From Zanthoxylum bungeanum (Eukaryota; Streptophyta; Magnoliopsida; Sapindales; Rutaceae), in contig SKCR01037650.1 in assembly GCA_019454045.1 (NCBI GenBank), positions 1 to 64,000 on the forward strand: a stretch of DNA of 64,000 nucleotides, in the 5' to 3' direction. This document shows, one piece after another, positions 1-9,414 of the stretch. How positions within the stretch are numbered: the stretch's first letter is position 1; every line of letters begins with the position of its first letter. The notes below the pieces were generated by a model. The model did no database searches. It was not told the DNA's origin and saw only the letters and a list, made by a program, of their open reading frames with translations. The position numbers were made by a program, and so were the translations under genes.

Positions 1-422
1 ATCTACCTTTTCCTTTATCCTTCTAGGACACTGTCTTCATCAGTATCTCTTATGAAGGTATGACTGTCTTCTTATCTGCAAAGATAGGGTGTCATCTTCC
101 GGAGCATGTCTCGACATCTGGTCGGTCTTCATGAGGTCGGTCATAATGATCCTTTGATTTGAGAATGTTGTTGTCGATCCGATAATGCTCGGTCATTCGA
201 ACCAAAGTGTTCGGTTGCCGACCATAAAGTGATCGGTCTCTTCCTATTGTGGTCGGTCTGTAACCATAAGGTGCTCGGCCTCTTATTGCAAAGTGCTCGG
301 GCCCTTGCTGCTGGCTTTTTATGGGTCGGGTCGGCATTAATGATCCTGAACAAGAATGGGATTTACCTTTTTGCCCCTATCGTGCTGTTTAAATACCATA
401 GTGCCTGAAAACACCATCAACA
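1..422 (-). mobile_element. Gypsy-family LTR, truncated by window edge
   Basis: This is the right-hand part of an LTR of the Tat-like gypsy family that recurs in the window. It ends in CACCATCAACA at 422, as the LTRs at 5,371 and 15,734 do. It carries the same GGTCGGT-rich stretch (about 118-330) and the same tract before the end. No polypyrimidine PPT complement follows the end, so 423 onward is flanking DNA. This is therefore the 5' LTR of a minus-strand element lying left of the window, or a solo LTR. No coding sequence is present; small open frames here are non-genic. Confidence 0.8.
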
Positions 423-719
423 GATTTCAATCCAATTAAATCACAAATCAATATATTCATGCATTTTAAACACATCCAATGGTCTAAAAAATCAAAAATC
501 ACCATGACATTAGGGCTCTAAGTATTCGGCCATGCTATCAAATTTGGGGAAAAATTATCTAATCAATTTTTCTCAAAATTAATCATGCATAACTCTAAGT
601 TATCATAATCTAAGCATACTCAAACAATCAATTTGACGAAATCATGCTCCAAGCAAAAATACCCAAATTCAAGTTTATGAACCCTAATCCATTCATGCTT
701 AATTTGGCTCTGATACCAT
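423..719 (-). mobile_element. Copia-B family leader fragment with PBS
   Basis: This AT-rich stretch matches the untranslated leader of the complete Copia-B element at about 34,430-34,713, for example 'catgctccaagcaaaaatac'. It ends with GCTCTGATACCA (707-718), the complement of the initiator tRNA-Met primer site TGGTATCAGAGC, one base before the LTR at 720. The rest of the element is missing at 422, where the gypsy LTR begins. Either the gypsy element inserted here or a deletion joined the two. Confidence 0.75.
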
Positions 720-2675
720 TGTTGGGTTCTCCTAGAACATGCCAAGGATCTATTAAGCATAAATTGTGTGAATACTCAAAGTAAGATTGCGGAAAAAATA
801 CTTACATTGGTCGGCAATATGGATGTGGAGATAACAAAAATTTTTCCTCCTTTGAGAAGTGCTCCAAGCTCTTCTTTGATTGTATGTTGAGCTCCAAACT
901 TTATCTTTTAATTCCAAACTCAATGGGAAAGTTTCCATATCACCTTTGTAGACTCCTTTATGTGCTAGCAATGGAAGAAATTGCAACAAAATCTTCCCTA
1001 AGTCAAGAAGCAACTCTCGGCAATGGAAGATGAGAGGAGAGGGAAGTGGTTTTCAGTAATGAGAGGAAGGAGAGAGTAATGTGTGGCTTGTTACTTTTAT
1101 TTTCCAAAATCATTTCCATATACCAAATCTTCCAAAGTTGGTAAAGGTCACTCACTTTAATTAAAATAAAGGTAATGTGTTTTATAAGCTAACATCAAAG
1201 TCTTCACTAACTTCCATCAACATAAAGGTAAGTGTTTGACTAGTGATGTGACTTGATGTGGGCCCCACTTAATTCAAAATCCAAGTTGGCCTGCAAAACA
1301 CATTCTGGGCTCGGGTTCGTTAATTCCTAATTAATGAATTTTCCGTCGCGACGTAATTAAATCAAATTTAATAAAATAATATTGCCTTGCAAAATTATTA
1401 GGAAAGTCGCTCGCGAATTAATTCTAAATTAATTCGTTCACCCGAATTAAAATCCAATTTTAATTCCGTTATGAAATCTAATTTCATTTAATATATCGAA
1501 TATATTATTTAATCGATTAATTCCAAATTAATTGTTCTCTCTCTTTTATTTGAATTTTATCCCAGATAAATTCTCGTCGTAATTAATCCTAGATTAATTT
1601 TCTCTCTCTCAGAATTAATCCTAGATTAATTCTGTTTGAGTCATACGTCATCGGTGAATCTTCGGGAAGCGACCCATGAGATCCCTGGATATGTTGGCAG
1701 TAAATTCGGTCGTCGGACTATCCGAATACGTGCGTACCCCGTACCACGTTCTTACCGATTTACAAGACATGGTTGACTTCTAGCAAAGCACCGTGCCTAC
1801 CCAATTTTCCAGAATATTCTTTAAGGAATATATAATCTATATCAAGCGTAGTATACCAAGTATTGTGTATTGCGATTCAGTATCAGATGTCACATGCTAG
1901 GCCTGGGGCTGGAATAGTGTCTGCCCCGTACGAAGCATATATCGGATCACTAGCAACTAGTCTCTTTAATCAGATAATCATGACCTTGTCATATTATCCC
2001 GATAGTTGCAACATAATAGAGTACCATTTCTGTATCACTGCGTGATCATCATCTTCATATGACTGAAGTGATACTCCCATCTTAACATCACACCCAATAC
2101 ACTACGATTCTCAATAAACCCAAAAGAGGCGTACACAGAACCTGTTAAAGCCTTGGACGACCAAAACCAAAGCGTACTGATTGTCGCAAGTATTAGCGAT
2201 GCAAGTCTCAGGTTAAGACCAAATACACCTACCCCGATGCGGATTCCCATAGACACATAGTCATACTACCAATGAGATTCCACGAGGTCTATCCAGAGCG
2301 AAGCTGTTTCCGTACCATCGGTAAACAGAACCTCCTATTACACTTGCATGAGTATCCAATACCCAAATATTTGAGAACTATGCTGTTATGCTTCCATAAC
2401 GCGCACAAATGTAATACTAGTCTATTCTGCATTATCGATGTACAGTCTCGATAATACTACGAATAGAGATATTTAATGATTAAACCTGTAGTGGATTGAT
2501 ATTGTCTCATATCTTATAATCCGGAACTAATCATAAGGACTTTTATCATTTATATATTTAAGTAATCTAATTACAAAATTATAAAATAGCAATTTCCATT
2601 GTCATATAGTTAATTTGTACAAAAACCACAATATCTTTTACAAATAGTGACACTATGGGTCATAATTGTCCAATA
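720..2675 (-). mobile_element. Copia-B family LTR (5' LTR)
   Basis: This ~1.96-kb LTR starts TGTTGGGTTCTCCTAGAACA next to the tRNA-Met PBS and ends in GTCCAATA, where intact copies end in GTCCAACA. Homologous LTRs lie at 26,891-28,859, 34,714-36,681 and 47,157-49,151. The half nearer the PBS holds degenerate repeats of AATTAATCCTAGATTAATT (about 1,500-1,640), shared by all copies. Short open frames on both strands, such as a 60-codon one at 2,272-2,454, recur only because the LTR recurs. I do not regard them as genes. Confidence 0.8.
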
Positions 2676-4093
2676 TTAAGTGCATATAAAATTTTATAAA
2701 TATGATTTAGAATTCGGATGAAATATATAACCCAATACCTGAACGTCAGATCCTAAGCCTTACACCAGCAAGTCACGCCCCATGGGACAGGTGAAATATA
2801 TATGTGTTTGAAAATGAATAATTTCAAATCATTAATATTTTATAAATGTAATGGTCATTTTGATAGTTTTTTTGGTCGAAATATATCGATAATAATATTT
2901 ATTTTAAAACTTATGAATTGTAGATTATTAATATGTAATTTTTTTTTTTATGAAACACTTTATATTTTGAGAGGTATTTAGATTTAAAATTAAAAATTAG
3001 AAAAAGAAAAAAGGTTATGCGTTTTAGACTTTTATTTTAACTTGTTATCTAGTTTTGTGGACTAAATAATAAAGTTTTTGTGCGCCTAGATCTAAAATTT
3101 ATTAAAATTAAGTTTTATTCATATTTTAGTAAAAAAAAATAATAAGTAGGTATTGCGACTTTGAAATATTACATTTTACTACTAAATTGATAGGAAAATA
3201 ATATTTTACTATTAAAATTATACAAAATCTAAATTTTTTTACTTTTTTGTTAGTTGACGGTCAATTGACTTAATTAACTATTAGTTGACTTAGTTGACAT
3301 TAATGTTAAAATGTAATGGTTAACTAGTATTTTAATAGAAAAAATAGTAATAAAAATATTTCAAAATTCATAAAGTAATTAAATTTTTGATAATTAAAAA
3401 ATATTTATTTATATTTAAATAAAATCTATCATTATATTACTAATTTTACATCATTTTAAAGGCTCCATATTCAATCTTATGCACTCAAAGATCTCACAAT
3501 TATCCTTAGAGTCCTGAGCTTCTCCATTTATTTTGAGGAGAATATCTAATTCCCACAATGCAATTATTAAATATTTTATGGGCTATGAAATACTTTGGAA
3601 AAATTCTATTAATAAGGTTAAACATATAAAACATTGAACTTACATTTTGTGTCTTTCTAAAACTCAAAAATATATTTAGCTCATTATCTTAAAAGCTTAT
3701 ACTTATTAATAAAATAAGATTAAACACGTAAAATAAATTTTGAATGTATGGTTTGTATCTTTCTAAAACTCAAATATATTTTTAGTTCATTATGGTAAAA
3801 GATTATACTTATTAATAAAATAAATAATAAATATAGATTAATGAAAATAAAAACTTACATATAAAATAAAAATAAACTTGTGTGCGACATTATATCTTTC
3901 AACGGAAAACAAACGACCACAAACGCCCGACTCTAACGACGTGGAAGTGGGAGTGGACAATTAACACTTAGCAACAACCAAGCAAAAAAAAAATAAAAAT
4001 GAAAAACTTTCAAAAAATAGCAAGATAAAAAAATTTTAAAAAGGCCGAAATTTTATTTAGTTGCAATTTTAGATCTTCTCATCACAACTTCTC
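2676..4093. other. AT-rich intergenic DNA, no gene seen
   Basis: This stretch is strongly AT-rich with many A and T runs. I see no long open frame, RNA gene or clear transposon end. Two related segments around 3,620-3,680 and 3,730-3,790 share 'tatctttctaaaactcaaa...tatatttttagttcatta'. They look like an old local duplication. Confidence 0.5.
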
Positions 4094-4350
4094 TATGTCT
4101 TGGCCTGGTTGGTATATTACTCGTTGGGTTCGAAGTTCGATTCACTTTTGTAACAGAAATAACTTGCTCATGTTTTCTTCAGGATTCTCATTTTTTTTTC
4201 TTTTCACTTCATACAATTCTTTACGTTTCTCACTTTCTCTCTCAAATAATCAGAAAGAAAAGTATCAGGTAATGTAAAAATCTATCAACTTCAATGAGTT
4301 TGCTGCAATTTGTTTTTGTTTTGTTTTTGTTTTTATATTATAGAATTTGT
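4094..4350 (+). mobile_element. Possible tRNA-derived SINE or 5' untranslated exon
   Basis: The segment holds TGGCCTGGTTGGTA, which resembles a pol III A box, and about 33 bases later AGTTCGATTC, which resembles a B box. It ends in a T-rich run. That is the layout of a tRNA-headed SINE. An alternative is an untranslated exon of the ankyrin gene found past the copia insertion: 'gtatcaggtaatg' at about 4,263 could be a splice donor. The sequence does not decide between them. Confidence 0.3.
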
Positions 4351-4402
4351 GTTATGTTATTCATTTTTATATGTGTTTTATATTGGTTCTTTTAATGGGT
4401 AT

Positions 4403-4574
4403 TGTTTGTTTGTGTATGTGTTGTAAATCACTCATAACATGCATAATAAACTTAATCATTCAAAACATGTCAAAATTTAATAACATGATTAAGTAACAAG
4501 AAAAACCTGGAAAAAGATGAATGTGATGATGAAACTGAATCCAAGTCGAGATGGATCTCTGTCCTTAAGAACTT
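4403..4574 (-). mobile_element. Copia-A 3' LTR, left piece
   Basis: This is the first 172 bp of the left LTR as read on the plus strand, starting TGTTTGTTTGTGTATG. It ends with AACTT, the target site of Gypsy-A. The sequence resumes at 15,740, after the second AACTT. Together the two pieces equal the intact LTR at 21,906-22,399. Confidence 0.9.
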
Positions 4575-5371
4575 TGTTGACGGTGGATTTTGGTCTTAGG
4601 GCAATACGGGAATATCACCTCCGAGGGAATCCTCCTTCAATAGTGAATTTGTTTGGTTATGGGGGACCAAAGGCAAATTTAGCGAGAGACAGATAAACAC
4701 ACCAATCAACAAAGAGATTTAACGTGGTTCGGTGGATTTGGATCCGACCTACGTCCACGGACAAAAACATGATGATACTTTTTATTACTCCAATACGCTT
4801 CTCAGGTCTTTTGTGCTTACAAGTCAGAGCTTGATGATTCTGATCCTTGATTTTTTTTATGCCCCTTACACATACTCTGCCCTCCTATTTATAATAGTAC
4901 AGAAATCAGACTCCTATTTGCATAAGAAATCCTAGTTGAACTTAATCTTCTCCTCTTGTAAGGATTTCTAATCCAACGTTGCTTTCACTTTTCTTATTCC
5001 TTCTTGGATTCTGACTTCATTTCCTTGTGAGAGTAGGATAATTTGTTTATCTTATCTGCAAGAATAGGGTGTCATCATCTTGAGCATATCTCACCTGTCT
5101 GGTCGGTTTTCATGCCGTCGGTCGTGATAGTCTTTTATGCTGAGAATGCTGCTGTCGACCTGATAGTTCCCGGCTATCTGAACCCAAGTGATCGGTCGCC
5201 GGTCATAAAGTGCTCGGTCTATTTATGTTTTGGTCGGTTTGAAACCGTAAGGTGCTTGGACCCTTAAGGTGGTCGGGTTGGCCTTTAATGATTTCTCCAA
5301 ATGGTGGGAATTACCCTTTTGTCCTCGTCGTGCTGCTTTAAATATCTTAATGCCTGAAAACACCATCAACA
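4575..5371 (-). mobile_element. Gypsy-A 3' LTR
   Basis: This 797-bp LTR runs from TGTTGACGG to CACCATCAACA on the plus strand. Read on the coding strand it has a U3 with GACCGAC-type motifs and a TATAAATAG box (complement near 4,885-4,895). The R-U5 part ends ...CCACCGTCAACA. Confidence 0.9.
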
Positions 5372-5386
5372 TCTGTCCCCTAGTTC
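5372..5386 (-). promoter_or_regulatory. Gypsy-A polypurine tract
   Basis: On the coding (minus) strand the bases next to the 3' LTR read AACTAGGGGACAGA. This purine-rich tract is the expected plus-strand primer of a retrotransposon. The same tract precedes the LTRs at 38,892 and 54,056. Confidence 0.75.
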
Positions 5387-5766
5387 TCGGTTCCAACGAG
5401 TGTGCAAGTTGGTGCCGGGAACTATATAGAGATGGTGTGCTGATTTACTCTTTTGGGGGTCGGCCCGGTGTTGAATCGATATGTTACGTCGCCTCTTTTC
5501 AAAACGCCTTTTCTTGAGACGCGCAACAGTCACGTCTGCTTAAATGCCTATCAAATCATCTTTAGGGTTTCTTCTAAGTTCGACACTTGTCAAACATCCG
5601 CCGGGTTCCCGCCAAAAAGAAAACGAATCGACCGTGTAGAGGCGTCTTCACAGTGTGCTGATCTCAACCGTCTGTTTAAATTTGTAAGACCTCTTTGCAG
5701 TCGACACTTGGCGTTCATCCGGGTTCCTTCTTTTGATCCAACGTCCATGAGCGTCCTGGCCATGAC

Positions 5767-5774
5767 TATAAGAG
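5767..5774 (+). promoter_or_regulatory. Candidate TATA box of the antisense gene (aORF)
   Basis: TATAAGAG sits about 190 bases upstream of a good splice donor (GTAAGT, 5,954-5,959), in a segment conserved with the copy near 53,670 on the other strand. There the aligned sequence reads TACAAAAAG. The spacing suggests transcription of an untranslated first exon of roughly 5,800-5,953. No transcript evidence is available. Confidence 0.4.
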
Positions 5775-6175
5775 GGCGAGGCTTTCACTGTGCAATCTTT
5801 TTGGCAATTTATCCTTCTTTCCTGAAAATATTTCTGTGACTCGCTCAACTCAGTGCTCTCGGAGTTCAACCTCGAGCTTTCTTTCTCTCCGCTGCGAACA
5901 TAAGGGACGGGCAAACCGCACTGCACAACCTCTGGATTTTCTGAGAAGAACAAGTAAGTCTTCTGAACGACCTCTTCCCTCTTTGTGTTGTGAATCTTGC
6001 TGTTTTTTGAATGTTGCTAGGGAACGACTTAAGGCTTTGTTAGATTTTGCTTTAGGGCACTTTTAGAACCCACCTGTTTATTTATCACGTTTGATGTCTT
6101 CTTTTCTCTCTCTTTATTGTATGCTCGGGTCCTGATTTCTTTCTTTCTTTGTCTTCCCTTTTTTTTTTTGTAGGT

Positions 6176-7565
6176 ATGTCAAAGAGACCAAAGTATCTTG
6201 AGAAGTTGGCCGGTACCATGAAGAAGGTCGGCCATGCTGATACTGGAACTTCTCGAGCACATCCTGAATCTGTTGAAGCTGGGAGGGTGTCTCAGGGGAA
6301 GGTTCAGCCGGCTGCTCGAGGTCTATCTTCTCCTTCTGGTGCGCCGTCATCAGGATCTGCTCGCCTTGTCAGTCCGCCGAAGTCTTTTAGGAAAAGGAGG
6401 CGTCAGTTCGGATCAGAGGAGACCGAGTTGGCTCAGGAGGAGGAGGAGGAGCCCGTCCAGGGCAAGAAGAAAGATGCCCATCGGGGGAAAAAATCGTCTG
6501 GGGGCTCCTCCAAGAAACGAAAAGGTTCTGTGATCCTCGGTGTGGATGATTTGGGGGAAGACATCCGGGAGGCTACTTCCCATTTAGTGCCGGCATTTAA
6601 TGAACTGGCCGAGGTGATTCCTCCGGGGGAGGTTTCGAGATATGAGGACATCTCTCCTGAGGCTCTGGTGACCGAGATGAGCTCCCAAATGGCAAAGGTA
6701 GTTTTACCTTTCTCCATTCTGATTTCGGGTCTCGGTTTTCTTTATCTCATATCTTCGTTTTTGTGCAGGCTACTTACCTTATGGCTAAAAATAAGGACCT
6801 CCTCTTGAGCCTACTGTCTGAGGGTGGTCAGGCCCAGAGACTCCAGAATCGTCTTACAGAAGTGGAGGCTAAACTGGCCGAGCGGGAGGAGGTGATAAAG
6901 AATCAAGAGTCGACTGCAATTGAGACTTTTAAAACAAACAAGGCTCTTAAGGCTGCTGCCGCGTTGGAGCGAAAACTTGCCGACTCTGCTAGGGAGGATT
7001 TGAAGGCTGCCCAATCTGAGATCGGCATTTTGAAAGGGAAGGTATCAAGTGTTGAGGCCAAGCTTAAAGCCAAGGACGAACAGATGGCACGGCCCGGGAT
7101 GATCTTGAGAGGAAAGAGGCCGAGCTTGAGGAGAGAGAGGCCGATCTTGAGGCCGAGAAGGATGACATCCGCCTTGAGGGGGTTGGTGATTGTGCTGAAC
7201 TAATACCGATGGTACTGCCAGGTCTGAACATGGATCCTATCTACGCGGCCATCAGTTTCTGCAAGGGGGAGATCTCCGAGGGAGAGTTTCATAAATGGCT
7301 CCCTCCTCCTTTCGAGGAGGTGATGGATCCCAACCCGATTTCGGTTGTTCCGGCTTCCGGGGCTTCCCAAGAAGGACGACCTGATGTTCCCGCCCCCGGT
7401 GAGGACTGTCTTGAGATCCCTCCTCCCATCCCTGAAGCAGAGGTCTCTCATGTTGCCAAGGTTGAAGCCGCTGTTCCTCCTCCTGAGGTCGAGCCGATCC
7501 TTCCGCCGTCTGAGCTAGCTGAGGAAGAAATTTCCGCCCTGTGCGGGCTGATTGAGAAAGGGTAA
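6176..7565 (+). pseudogene. Antisense extra gene (aORF) of Gypsy-A, exon deleted, one frameshift
   Basis: This spliced gene lies opposite to gag-pol, between the 3' LTR and pol. The coding part starts at ATG 6,176, just after a T-rich run and TAG splice acceptor (6,173). It runs 174 codons to AAAG/GTAGTT, crosses a 71-bp intron (6,698-6,768, ending TGTGCAG), and continues in frame through a heptad-rich coiled coil (RLTEVEAKLAEREEVIKNQ). A one-base slip near 7,090 breaks the frame. The other frame then continues to TAA at 7,563-7,565 with a proline- and glutamate-rich tail. The N-terminal third is basic and low-complexity (KKRKG), possibly nuclear. Compared with the related copy at 52.4-53.9 kb, the exon holding the conserved domain is missing (deletion near 6,090). 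Antisense ORFs are known in Tat-group elements; their function is unknown. Confidence 0.7.
6698..6768 (+). other. aORF intron
   Basis: This 71-bp intron has GT...AG borders (AAAG/GTAGTT and TTGTGCAG/GCT) and a T-rich interior. Removing it joins two open frames exactly in phase (MAK to ATYLMAK). That is the main reason to treat the antisense frames as one spliced gene. Confidence 0.65.
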
Positions 7566-7735
7566 CCCGACCGGGGCCCTATGTACACTTTAACTCTCTA
7601 TCTTTTTTTTTTTTTGTAATAACTTTGTATTTTATGTATTTATGTATTTACTTTTCTTTTCCCTTTCTCTTCTCTTTTTTTTTTTGAGTTTCTTGTCATC
7701 GAACACTTTGAGACCCTTCGGGGGTTAACATGAGC
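7566..7735 (+). other. aORF 3' untranslated, T-rich spacer
   Basis: This short non-coding stretch follows the aORF stop. It has T runs at about 7,605-7,615 and 7,677-7,686. No polyadenylation signal stands out. It leads into the GC-rich tandem repeats. Confidence 0.4.
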
Positions 7736-8108
7736 CGGAGGGGCATATCCCGACCCCGAGCTGAATGAGACACTTAGCTCTGGGGGAATGTTACCTCCCT
7801 AGTCTAAAAGAATACTGACTCGGTGGGACGTAACCCGACCCCGAGCTGAGTGAAAGACTTGGGCTCTGGGGGAATGTTACCTCCCCAGTCCAAAGAAGCC
7901 GACTCGGTGGGACGTAACCCGACCCCGAGCTGAATGAAAGACTTGGGCTCTGGGGGAATGTTACCTCCCCAGTCCAAAGAAGCCGACTCGGTGGGACGTA
8001 ACCCAACCCCGAGCTGAATAACCAAGCGGCCTCGGCGGAACGAAATCCAACCCCGAGCCGACTAAGGAGTAGCCTCGGCGGAACGTAATCCAGCCCCGAG
8101 CCGATTAA
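7736..8108. repeat. Tandem repeats of the gypsy 3' region, ~84-bp and ~44-bp units
   Basis: The unit beginning GACTCGGTGGGACGTAACCC recurs at about 7,817, 7,901 and 7,985 (period 84). It is followed by shorter units of the form CCTCGGCGGAACGTAATCCAG to about 8,105. Each unit holds CTCGG and CCGAG separated by about 16-20 bases, an inverted-repeat core. The same unit types occur in the other gypsy copy at 38,136-38,530. Confidence 0.8.
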
Positions 8109-8419
8109 TCCCTGGGATTTATTCAGAAGGGAAGTGAATCAACCTTTGTAGCCCTACCGAATCTGGCATGGGCGTCCCTCTGCCAGACCGGCGAAAAACA
8201 AAAACAAGATTCTGGAAAATAAAATCAAAAGGCGGGGGTGACTTAGCACCTATCCCAAAACAAAAACGTTTTTGCAAGCATAAACAACAACATGGATGCC
8301 TCAAAACAGCATCCTGCCCGAGGTCTCCAAAACGCAATTCTGAATCTTTCAATTCAGTGTCCCGGCGAACCAGGATTTGGATCAGTAGAGCGTTTGAATG
8401 GTGAGGGCACATCCTCTAC

Positions 8420-8820
8420 ACGTCGGGTCACTGGGGAGCCTGTGTATTGTATGAGGGCTCCTCCTTACCACGCTGGAGCAGGCACACGCTACAGGGGCAC
8501 AATGCATCCCCGTGCTGCGGCTCTCTCGGATCCAAATGATGAATGGATCAAAGAGTGTTCGGGACACTAAGGGCATATTCCTCCTTAGGTCCGGAATCAC
8601 TGGAGCTAGCAATCGTCACGGGGGTGTCATGACCCCCGTGCTATGCTTTCCCACGGATCCATTACATCGGGCAAGTGAGGATCAAAGAGTGTTTCGACAC
8701 ATTAAGGGCATGTTCCTCCTTATGTTCGGTAACACTGGAGCAAACAATCGCCACGGGGGTATCATCCCTCCCTGTGCTATGCTTCTCACGGATCCTATGT
8801 ACCGAGCATGTCCCTGAGGA
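8420..8820. repeat. ~134-bp tandem repeats, about three units
   Basis: GGATCAAAGAGTGTT recurs at about 8,545 and 8,679, followed each time by 'cattaagggcatrttcctccttat', an 'aatcgycacgggggtrtcat' block and a CACGGATCC block. A more diverged unit precedes them from about 8,420. The part between 8,109 and 8,420 is unique non-coding sequence. Confidence 0.65.
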
Positions 8821-9060
8821 CCTCGAGCCAAGAGAGATACTTGGTGCTGGGGGAATGTTCCGTCCCCAGGCCAATAAGCGTGACTTGGTGGGACGTAACC
8901 CGACCCCGAGCCGAATAATCGAGTGGCCTCGGCGGAACGAAATCCAGCCCCGAGCCGATTATCGTAGCGGCCTCGGCGGAACGTAATCCAGCCCCGAGCC
9001 GAATAATGAAGAGGCCTCGGCGGAATGTAATCCAGTCCCGAGCCGATTGAAACATTAAGG
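8821..9060. repeat. CTCGG/CCGAG repeat block of the gypsy 3' region
   Basis: One ~84-bp-type unit (about 8,821-8,915) is followed by three ~44-bp-type units, 'cctcggcggaacgtaatccag' to 'ccgagccga', ending about 9,050. These match 38,136-38,280 in reverse orientation. The 350 bp from 9,061 to pol is unique non-coding DNA. Confidence 0.7.
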
Positions 9061-9414
9061 GCATATTCCTCCTTATGTTATGTTTTTCACAGATCTATGT
9101 TCTTCGATTTACCTTTTGACGTTTGTATGGAGTCGAACGATTCTGGTGTGACTTTGTGCTTTTTTATGGTGGTAGCCGCGGTCGGGTAGTTGCGAGTTCC
9201 GAGTTTTTTAGCTTTGGATCGTCGTTTTTGAGCATGTCCCCGAGGTTTTTTGAATACGGTTTCGTAATGTTTGGAAAAAAGAAAATTTTTTATTCATACT
9301 CGGGGACATACTGCCCTTCTTTACAACTCTCTGTGGGTCATTTTGAGAGAGGCTCTGTATTTGAATTCCTGTCCCTTTTTTGTTTGCCGTAAGCAGATAG
9401 GAGGAAGGGAAAGT

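Noticed and set aside
2272..2454. A 60-codon frame recurring at 28,458 and 36,280, and a minus-strand frame beside it
   Set aside because: Both lie inside copies of the same copia LTR. In the fourth copy (near 47.6 kb) the minus-strand frame has a stop, so conservation reflects recent copying and not selection.
4732..5267. Open frames repeated at 15,096-15,853
   Set aside because: They are in the two LTRs of Gypsy-A and run against the element's coding strand across promoter sequence.
8119..8818. Several 70-100-codon frames in the gypsy 3' repeat region
   Set aside because: They overlap tandem repeats, differ between copies and carry no recognisable motif.
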